The position numbers and the translations under genes were made by a program. A stretch of 39,561 nucleotides of DNA, from positions 1 to 39,561 of the forward strand of contig JAKAYU010000008.1 in assembly GCA_021809525.1 (NCBI GenBank), given 5' to 3'. Source of the stretch: Pseudomonadota bacterium. GTDB lineage: Bacteria > Pseudomonadota > Gammaproteobacteria > Steroidobacterales > Steroidobacteraceae. Under the pieces are notes generated by a model, which worked only from the letters and a program-made list of their open reading frames with translations, did no database searches and was not told the origin of the DNA. Below are positions 33,428 through 39,561 of this stretch, piece by piece. Every line of letters starts with the position of its first letter. Positions within the stretch are counted from its first letter, which is position 1.

Positions 33428-34648
33428 ATGGCTGCGGTTGTCACCATGCCTGTCAGAGCGGAGACCCCAGAAGCACTACCGCAGCGTCAGCTCGAGCTGA
33501 CGATTCTGATGCCGTGTCTCAATGAGGCCGAGACTGTAGCAACATGCGTGCGCAAGGCACGCGGCTTTCTGCAGCGGAGCGGTGTTGCGGGCGAGGTTCT
33601 GGTCGCTGACAACGGCTCCACCGATGGCTCCCCGGAACTGGCCCGGCAGGCGGGTGCGCGCGTCGTGGCGGTCTCCGCAAAGGGCTACGGCAGCGCATTG
33701 CGGGGCGGCATTGAGGCCGCTCAGGGCCGGTTCGTCGTCATGGCCGACGCGGACGACAGCTACGACTTCTCCCAGCTCGACGGCTTTCTCGCAGCCTTGC
33801 GGGCCGGTCACGACATGGTCATCGGGCATCGGTTCCGGGGCGGTATCCGGCCGGGCGCCATGCCCTGGCTGCACCGGTACATCGGCAATCCGATTCTGAG
33901 CTTCATCGGCAGGCTCTTTTTTTCCTGCCGCATCGGCGATTTCCATTGTGGGCTGCGTGGTGTCAACCGCGCCGCTGCGCTGCGCCTGGGGCTGCGTGCT
34001 CCCGGGATGGAGTTCGCCAGCGAGATGATCGTCAAGGCGGTGCTCGCGGGATGGAAGATCGGTGAAGTACCCACCGTCCTCTCGCCGGCAGGCCGGTCGC
34101 GCCCGCCGCATCTGCGCAGCTGGCGCGACGGCTGGCGTCATCTGCGTTTCCTGCTCATGATGAGCCCGCGCTGGCTGTTGTTTTATCCCGGCGTCCTGCT
34201 CATCGCGGTCGGCAGCACTGCCGAGCTGCTGATCTCCCAGGGGCCCGTGATCATTCATGGCGTCGGGTTCGACATCCACACGATGCTGTACGCGGCCGGC
34301 GCGACCATTCTGGGCCTGCAGCTCGTTCTCTTTTCAGTGATCGCACGCACGGTCGGTGTCTTGAAGGGGCTGCTGCCCATGACTGCACGGCTGCGCGCAT
34401 TTCTGAGAGTGTTCACCCTGGAGCGCGGAGTTCTGCTGGGCAGCTTGCTCGGCCTGACAGGCCTCGCACTGGCGGTGTATTCACTGGACACGTGGTTCCG
34501 TGCGCGGTTCGGCCCGATGGGTCCACTGGAGGCCATGCGTGTGGTGATCACTTCGGTGACGCTGATGCTCGCCGGTGGCGAGACCCTCTTCGCGTCCTTC
34601 CTTCTTGGACTCATTGACGTACGGCCTGACGCTGGACCGGGAGCATGA
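33428..34648 (+). CDS. Family 2 glycosyltransferase, polyprenyl-phosphate glycosyltransferase-like, with C-terminal TM segments
   Basis: LTILMPCLNEAETVATCVRKARGFL, VADNGSTDGSPELA, VMADADDSYDFSQL; hydrophobic C-terminus. Confidence 0.88.
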   Translation: MAAVVTMPVRAETPEALPQRQLELTILMPCLNEAETVATCVRKARGFLQRSGVAGEVLVADNGSTDGSPELARQAGARVVAVSAKGYGSALRGGIEAAQGRFVVMADADDSYDFSQLDGFLAALRAGHDMVIGHRFRGGIRPGAMPWLHRYIGNPILSFIGRLFFSCRIGDFHCGLRGVNRAAALRLGLRAPGMEFASEMIVKAVLAGWKIGEVPTVLSPAGRSRPPHLRSWRDGWRHLRFLLMMSPRWLLFYPGVLLIAVGSTAELLISQGPVIIHGVGFDIHTMLYAAGATILGLQLVLFSVIARTVGVLKGLLPMTARLRAFLRVFTLERGVLLGSLLGLTGLALAVYSLDTWFRARFGPMGPLEAMRVVITSVTLMLAGGETLFASFLLGLIDVRPDAGPGA

Positions 34649-36807
34649 CCGCCGACGGTGAGTCTCAAGACTCGCTGAGCGCGGGTCTCTCTCTAATTGC
34701 GCTGCTGAGGCGTATCTGCGCCTCACCCCGACTCTACGTCTATACGGCCAGCACGCTCGTGGTCGTGGTCACGAGCTATTTCCTGGGCAAGGAGATGCTT
34801 TGGGACACCATGTACTACCACGTGTATGCGGGGTTCAGTGCTCTGCATGACCGCTTCGGTCGGGACTACTTTGCAGCCGGCCCCCAGGGGTATTTCAATC
34901 CGTACGCGTACGTGCCGTTCTATCTGCTGATCCGCTCCTCCCTCACGCCGCTTGAGAGTGCCTCCATTCTTGCGGTGCTGCAGAGCGCCATCCTGTGGCT
35001 TACGTATGAACTGGCAACGGCGTGTGTTCCGCGGGAGACGCCGAAGACGCGCGTGGCGACTGGGGTGCTTGCGGTCGTCTTTGCGTTTGCCAATCCGATC
35101 CTCATCAATGAATTCGGCTCGAGTGCGATCGACGTCACGACGGCAGAAATCGCACTCGCTGGGTGGCTCGCTCTCGTCGCCGCCCTGCGCAATCCCAGTG
35201 TGGCCAAGGTCGTGCTCGGGGGGTTGTTGCTCGGCGCGGCAAGCGCGCTAAAGCCGACCAATGCCGTGCATGCGGTTGCTGCCGCGTGCATCCCGCTGTT
35301 CGTTCCGGGAAGCTATCGGCGCAAGCTCGGATACACCAGCCTGTTTGTCGCAGCCGTGGGCGTCGCCTTTGTCGCGGTCAATCTGCCCTGGTCGCTCCAC
35401 CTCGAGCGGCACTTCGGCAATCCGCTGTTTCCGCTGCTGAACGGCCTGTTTCGTTCGCCGGAGTATCCGACCGGGTCGATGCTCGATTATCGTTACATTC
35501 CCACTACGTTCGCTGCCGCCCTTCTGCGGCCGTTTGAGATGGTGCTGCCGATTCCCTCGGTGGAATACGGCCTTGCGGTGCCCGACTTGCGTTACGCCCT
35601 GCTGGCCGTATTAGGGCCCGCGGTGTTTTTGCGCTGGTGGTGGCGGCGCAGGCGTACCAGAACGGGTGCTGGGGCACTGGCGCTTCAGTCCCCTCAGTCG
35701 CGTGTGCTCGCCGCACTGGGCTGCGCGTTTCTGCTGGATTGGATGATGTGGCTGACGGTCTCGGGGAACGGGCGGTATTTCATTCCCATGGCTTGCGTCG
35801 CTGGAGCGCTGGGCGTGGTCCTGCTTTTCCGGCTCTGTGCGCAGCGGCCGGCGCTGCTCGGCTACCTGCTCGCCGGTGTCTTCGGCATCCAAATCTTCCA
35901 ACTCTACTCGGCCGGCGGTTTCCGCGCATACCTGCCGTGGCGCCACGGTCCGTGGTACAGCGTGACGGTTCCCACGGTGCTCGCTCGACGCCCGAACCTG
36001 TATATCATGGTCGGGGCGCAGACCTATTCGTTCATCATTCCGGACATGCCGGCCGGTTCGGCCTTCGTCAATCCCGGCGGTGGTTACCTGTACATGACAC
36101 CCAATAGCCCGAATGGCCGACGTGTCGAAGCGTTGATTCAGCGCTATGCGCCCCATGTGCGGGTCGTGACGCGCGATCCGCGCACGGATGCCTCCACACA
36201 GACTCGCTTGCTGAAGCCGTCGGCCGTCAATGACGTGCTCGCGCCCTTTGGCCTTCGTGCGCAGGATCGAAATTGCGTCAATATCGTCGTGCGGGGCGTG
36301 CCCGTGTTGTACACGGTGCCTGGCGCAGCTCGGAGGCGGGCCTCGGACAAACACACCGAATACCTCATGACCTGCCGTGTCGTGCGCACATCCCATGGTC
36401 CGGGCTGGGTCTTTCCTGGGCAGCGGCAGGCCGACCTTGCGTTCGATCACTTGGAGGAGGCGTGCCCGGCGCTCTTTCGGCCGCGACGGCCGGGCGATCA
36501 GCTTCGGGGTGACCGGCGCAACGGCTATTACTATGCGCGATTCTATCCCGGTACTGGTGTCGAGGCATGGATCATCCACGGGATGGTTGAATTCGCGAAG
36601 CGGTACGGCGGGCGCGAAGAATATGCGGGACCTGAAAGTATGTGGGAGAAGAATGTGCCCCAAGTAGCCTGCGGCCGCGCGGGGACGGGATTTCTGCGAG
36701 TGGTGGGATCGCCCAATGGGGTGCGCCGCATTGCGCAGAGCCGCGCGTCTCCCGCAACCGGGCCCGAGGGGCGGGTGCGGTCTGAGCGGCGGGTCAACCG
36801 CTTGTGA
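34645..36807 (+). CDS. Large polytopic membrane protein, possible GT-C type glycosyltransferase
   Basis: 720 aa, multiple hydrophobic segments then soluble C-terminal part; early-loop acidic motif (MLWDTMYYHVYAGFSAL) and GT-C-like architecture; ATGA overlap with the upstream GT. Confidence 0.6.
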   Translation: MTADGESQDSLSAGLSLIALLRRICASPRLYVYTASTLVVVVTSYFLGKEMLWDTMYYHVYAGFSALHDRFGRDYFAAGPQGYFNPYAYVPFYLLIRSSLTPLESASILAVLQSAILWLTYELATACVPRETPKTRVATGVLAVVFAFANPILINEFGSSAIDVTTAEIALAGWLALVAALRNPSVAKVVLGGLLLGAASALKPTNAVHAVAAACIPLFVPGSYRRKLGYTSLFVAAVGVAFVAVNLPWSLHLERHFGNPLFPLLNGLFRSPEYPTGSMLDYRYIPTTFAAALLRPFEMVLPIPSVEYGLAVPDLRYALLAVLGPAVFLRWWWRRRRTRTGAGALALQSPQSRVLAALGCAFLLDWMMWLTVSGNGRYFIPMACVAGALGVVLLFRLCAQRPALLGYLLAGVFGIQIFQLYSAGGFRAYLPWRHGPWYSVTVPTVLARRPNLYIMVGAQTYSFIIPDMPAGSAFVNPGGGYLYMTPNSPNGRRVEALIQRYAPHVRVVTRDPRTDASTQTRLLKPSAVNDVLAPFGLRAQDRNCVNIVVRGVPVLYTVPGAARRRASDKHTEYLMTCRVVRTSHGPGWVFPGQRQADLAFDHLEEACPALFRPRRPGDQLRGDRRNGYYYARFYPGTGVEAWIIHGMVEFAKRYGGREEYAGPESMWEKNVPQVACGRAGTGFLRVVGSPNGVRRIAQSRASPATGPEGRVRSERRVNRL

Positions 36808-37796
36808 CTGAGGACTGCGCAGCGGCGCTGGATCTTTCGGACCCGTTGGTACGAGCTCGCATCATCGTGCCGGTTCGCAATGGCGGGGCCCGCTGGCGCG
36901 AGGGCGCGCACGCGCTGCGCACGGCACTGCCCGACCCTTCGCTCGTTGCGGTCGTCGATTCCGGCTCGACGGACGGCAGCGACCGGGTGGCCATCGAGTG
37001 CGGATTCGCGCTCGAGCGGATCGATCCCAGCGCATTTAATCACGGTGCGACCCGCCAGTGGGCCATTGATCGCTTCTGCGCAGGCCGCTCATTCGTGATC
37101 TTCCTGACGCAGGACGCGGTGCTGGAGGGAGCCGATGCACCGCGCACCCTGCTCTCATCCTTTTCTGATCCGAGTGTCGGTGCCGCATACGGGCGGCAAA
37201 TCCCGCACCACGGGGCAGGGCCGTTCGAGGCGCACATGGCGCTGTTCAACTATGAAAGCGCCAGCGTCACGCGCTCGCTCGCTGATGCGAACCGACTCGG
37301 CATCAAGACTGCATATCTCTCGAATTCGTTCGCGGCCTACCGGCTCGAGGCGTTGCGGGCGTGCGGGGGCTTCCCCAGTCACTTGATCCTCGGCGAGGAT
37401 ACGTTCGTTGCCGTTAGGATGCTGCTTGCGGGCTGGACTCTCCGCTACTGTGCGCAAGCGCGTGTGCGGCACTCGCATTCCTACAGTATTGCGCAGGAAG
37501 CGCGCCGCTATTTCGACTTTGGTGTCATGCATGCGCAGCTTCCGGAGCTGCTGCGGCATTTCGGTGCAGCAGAAGGCGAGGGCATCCGATTCGTCTTGTC
37601 CGAACTTCGCTACTGCGCTGCGAACGCGCCGATGGCGTTGCCGCTCTGCCCGGTGCGCAATGCCGCCAAATACCTAGGTTATCGGTTGGGGCGGCAATTC
37701 CGGTGGCTGCCGCGTGGCCTGTGCCGGCGATTGAGCATGACCAAGGTCTTCTGGAATGGTGATGCGCCTCTGCACTCGCGCACACGGCCTCGATGA
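36804..37796 (+). CDS. Family 2 glycosyltransferase (rhamnosyltransferase-like)
   Basis: IIVPVRNGGARWREG, VVDSGSTDGSDRVA, FNHGATRQWAI, FLTQDAVL, SNSFAAYRLEAL, EDTFVAVRMLLAGW; GTGA overlap with the upstream ORF. Confidence 0.85.
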   Translation: MTEDCAAALDLSDPLVRARIIVPVRNGGARWREGAHALRTALPDPSLVAVVDSGSTDGSDRVAIECGFALERIDPSAFNHGATRQWAIDRFCAGRSFVIFLTQDAVLEGADAPRTLLSSFSDPSVGAAYGRQIPHHGAGPFEAHMALFNYESASVTRSLADANRLGIKTAYLSNSFAAYRLEALRACGGFPSHLILGEDTFVAVRMLLAGWTLRYCAQARVRHSHSYSIAQEARRYFDFGVMHAQLPELLRHFGAAEGEGIRFVLSELRYCAANAPMALPLCPVRNAAKYLGYRLGRQFRWLPRGLCRRLSMTKVFWNGDAPLHSRTRPR

Positions 37797-37875
37797 AAGC
37801 GCGGAGGAGCCGGTTCCAAGGGTGCGCGGCCGGCCGCTGGCACGTGATGCGCCCATTGCGCGGTGCTGAGAGCGG

Positions 37876-38439
37876 TCAGATTCTCGAGAATATGCCGTAA
37901 ATCGCGTAGTAGCGGAAATAGCGGTCGAGCACGCGTGAGCGAAATGGCTGATGGAATATGCGCGCCAGTTCGAACCCGGCGTTCTGGATCGTGCGGGCCA
38001 ATTCGGCTTCGGGATAGTGGCGCTTGTGATCGGTATCGCTGCGAAAGCCGCGTTCGCCGGGGACCCCAACCACGAAATGGCCGCGCGCCTTGAGCACCCG
38101 GCGGACTTCTGCGAGCAACGGCTCGGGGCACTCTAGGTGCTCGAGCACATTATCGAGTACCGCTCCGTCAAACTCGCAGTCCTCGAACGGCAGGTGGTCG
38201 GGCTGCATCAACCTTACCCTCAGGCCTCGCTCCTGGCAGAAGGCGACGGCATTGGGATTGACGTCAACCCCGACCGTGTTGCAGCGATAGCGCACCATAT
38301 CGCCGATGCCGCAACCGATGTCGAGCACCGAGCCGCGCAGATTCCGGCAGATTCTCGGGTACAGCCAGAGCCGGCGATACCAGACGGCGGCGTGCTTGCG
38401 TCGCATCAAATAATCAAAATACTCATCATAGCCCGTCAC
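37876..38439 (-). CDS. SAM-dependent methyltransferase (class I)
   Basis: SVLDIGCGIGDMVRY, TVGVDVNP, DGAVLDNVLEHLECPEPLLAEVRRVLKARGHFVVGVPGERGF; GTG start at 38439 (alternative upstream start 38505). Confidence 0.85.
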   Translation of the reverse strand: MTGYDEYFDYLMRRKHAAVWYRRLWLYPRICRNLRGSVLDIGCGIGDMVRYRCNTVGVDVNPNAVAFCQERGLRVRLMQPDHLPFEDCEFDGAVLDNVLEHLECPEPLLAEVRRVLKARGHFVVGVPGERGFRSDTDHKRHYPEAELARTIQNAGFELARIFHQPFRSRVLDRYFRYYAIYGIFSRI

Positions 38440-38524
38440 GTGTCCGCCTCGGCGGTCAGTACCCGCCGTGTGTCTCGAACGGCAGTTGCACCGGTGTGTC
38501 GGCATCGCCTGTTGAGCATGCTGG

Positions 38525-38974
38525 CTAAATGTTCTGCGCGCCGCGGCGCACGCTTGTGCGATAGGTTATGAATCGCTGCGCCAGGAAACTGACCGGCGTA
38601 TTGAGCGCGCCGAGGAGAACTGCCGCGGCGAGGTACCACATGTGCATCCGCTCCACGAGAAAGTCCAGCGCGCTCGTGTTCACTCCAAGCAACAGCGCGT
38701 TGACGAGCATGTAGCGCGCGGCGCCTAGGCGGCTGACGGTGCGGACGGCAAATGTAAAGCGTGCGTTGAGCAGATAGCCTGTGATATTTCCGGTGACGAA
38801 GGACGCTACGTACGCGAGCAGATAGTTGATCCTCGCGAGCGCGTGCAGTCCGACCAGTACCGCTGCGCTCAGCCCGAGGCAAGTAACGCCGACGGCGCCG
38901 AAGCGCAGCAGTTGTGCAATGCGCGCGCGCCAGGCGGGCTTCTTCCATTTTTGAATCGCTGCTTCTGGTGGCAT
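38525..38974 (-). CDS. GtrA family membrane protein
   Basis: LRFGAVGVTCLGLSAAVLVGLHAL, ASFVTGNITGYLLNARFTF, FLAQRFITYR. Confidence 0.9.
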   Translation of the reverse strand: MPPEAAIQKWKKPAWRARIAQLLRFGAVGVTCLGLSAAVLVGLHALARINYLLAYVASFVTGNITGYLLNARFTFAVRTVSRLGAARYMLVNALLLGVNTSALDFLVERMHMWYLAAAVLLGALNTPVSFLAQRFITYRTSVRRGAQNI

Positions 38975-38989
38975 GGGTCGATGGGTGCA

Positions 38990-39275
38990 TCAAAGCCGCA
39001 GTCGCTTCAATACCTTCTCCAAAATCAGCCGGATGATCCACATGGCGGGACCCCAGGCGCGTGGCAAATATGCCACATCGCGCTTCTCATCGATTGCCCG
39101 TGGAATGCCGGCCGCTCCTCGCCGCGCACTGGCCCAAAAGAGGCCTTTCGGAAAGGCCACCGTGGGCATATCCACTCATCCAGGCTTGATCGCCGGCACC
39201 TGCACCCCGGCCAAATAGAGTCGCTGTCTCAGACCGGACGGATGTGTACTGACCAGCACCTTGGCGCTCACGTAG
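38990..39275 (-). pseudogene. 5'-truncated SDR oxidoreductase remnant (DprE2-like) with in-frame TGA
   Basis: Minus frame: YVSAKVLVSTHPSGLRQRLYLAGVQVPAIKPG*VDMPTVAFPKGLFWASARRGAAGIPRAIDEKRDVAYLPRAWGPAMWIIRLILEKVLKRLRL; the SDR 'YxxxK...GV.V..(I/V)KPGFVDTPMTA' C-terminal half, TGA at 39176-39178 at the expected F of KPGFVD. Confidence 0.8.
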
Positions 39276-39561
39276 ACATGAAGGGCCCAAGAACTGCGCT
39301 ACGGTAACCGCGATTGTCGCGCGCGGTGAAGATTTATCGTTCTCGGCGAGCCGGCACAGGGTGTAGCCGAGTGTGAGCGCAAATCCGAACCAGGATGCTA
39401 GGCGCACCGTCGCGGGGACGTGCCACAGAATGTGGTCCGAATAGACGGAGGGATTGGCGAGGAATCCGAGCGGGTCGTACGTGAACAATACCGCTTTCCC
39501 CCACTGCAGATGATGCTGGAAGGCGTAGCCCATGATCCATGCCCAGGAGGCGTCCAGTGGA
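39087..39561 (-). CDS. Truncated membrane-protein ORF (open at window edge), 3' part running out of frame over the SDR remnant
   Basis: Minus frame open to 39561: PLDASWAWIMGYAFQHHLQWGKAVLFTYDPLGFLANPSV...VRLASWFGFALTLGYTLCRL, then non-hydrophobic sequence antiphase to the SDR remnant. Confidence 0.6.
   Translation of the reverse strand, partial: PLDASWAWIMGYAFQHHLQWGKAVLFTYDPLGFLANPSVYSDHILWHVPATVRLASWFGFALTLGYTLCRLAENDKSSPRATIAVTVAQFLGPSCLRERQGAGQYTSVRSETATLFGRGAGAGDQAWMSGYAHGGLSERPLLGQCAARSGRHSTGNR

Noticed and set aside
37825-37845. GCGGCCGGCCGC palindrome between convergent genes as a terminator
   Set aside because: No loop and no U-tract; such palindromes are expected by chance in GC-rich DNA.

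Overview
GC-rich proteobacterial chromosome segment, probably gammaproteobacterial from gene content and order. Positions 1-24924 hold a short LpoA-like lipoprotein, a complete division/cell-wall (dcw) cluster (mraZ-rsmH-ftsL-ftsI-murE-murF-mraY-murD-ftsW-murG-murC-murB-ddl-ftsQ-ftsA-ftsZ), then lpxC, a divergent dciA-like (DUF721) gene, an M23 peptidase and secA. mutT and a small uncharacterised ORF follow. Next comes a decayed HigBA-type toxin-antitoxin locus. A minus-strand type IV pilus block (pilA, pilB, pilC, pilD, coaE, zapD, yacG) is followed by a divergent glycosyltransferase/GtrA/methyltransferase region next to pilA. That region ends in a truncated SDR (DprE2-like) remnant abutting a membrane-protein ORF cut by the window edge. 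The most interesting signals are: (1) the higBA remnant, with an in-frame TGA in higB and an apparent in-frame loss of the HTH recognition region in higA; (2) the pilin-adjacent glycosylation region with the SDR pseudogene, possibly a decayed polyprenyl-arabinose/pilin glycosylation module; (3) a sigma-54 promoter for pilA with an upstream GTCAC inverted-repeat array; (4) the 10-bp-phased GTGGG array (MraZ operator) overlapping the mraZ promoter; (5) strong GC hairpins upstream of secA and between ftsZ and lpxC. Many very long antisense ORFs in the track are high-GC shadow frames and were rejected. No RNA genes, CRISPR arrays or insertion sequences were recognised. All family assignments come from reading motifs and recalled family consensus, not from database searches.
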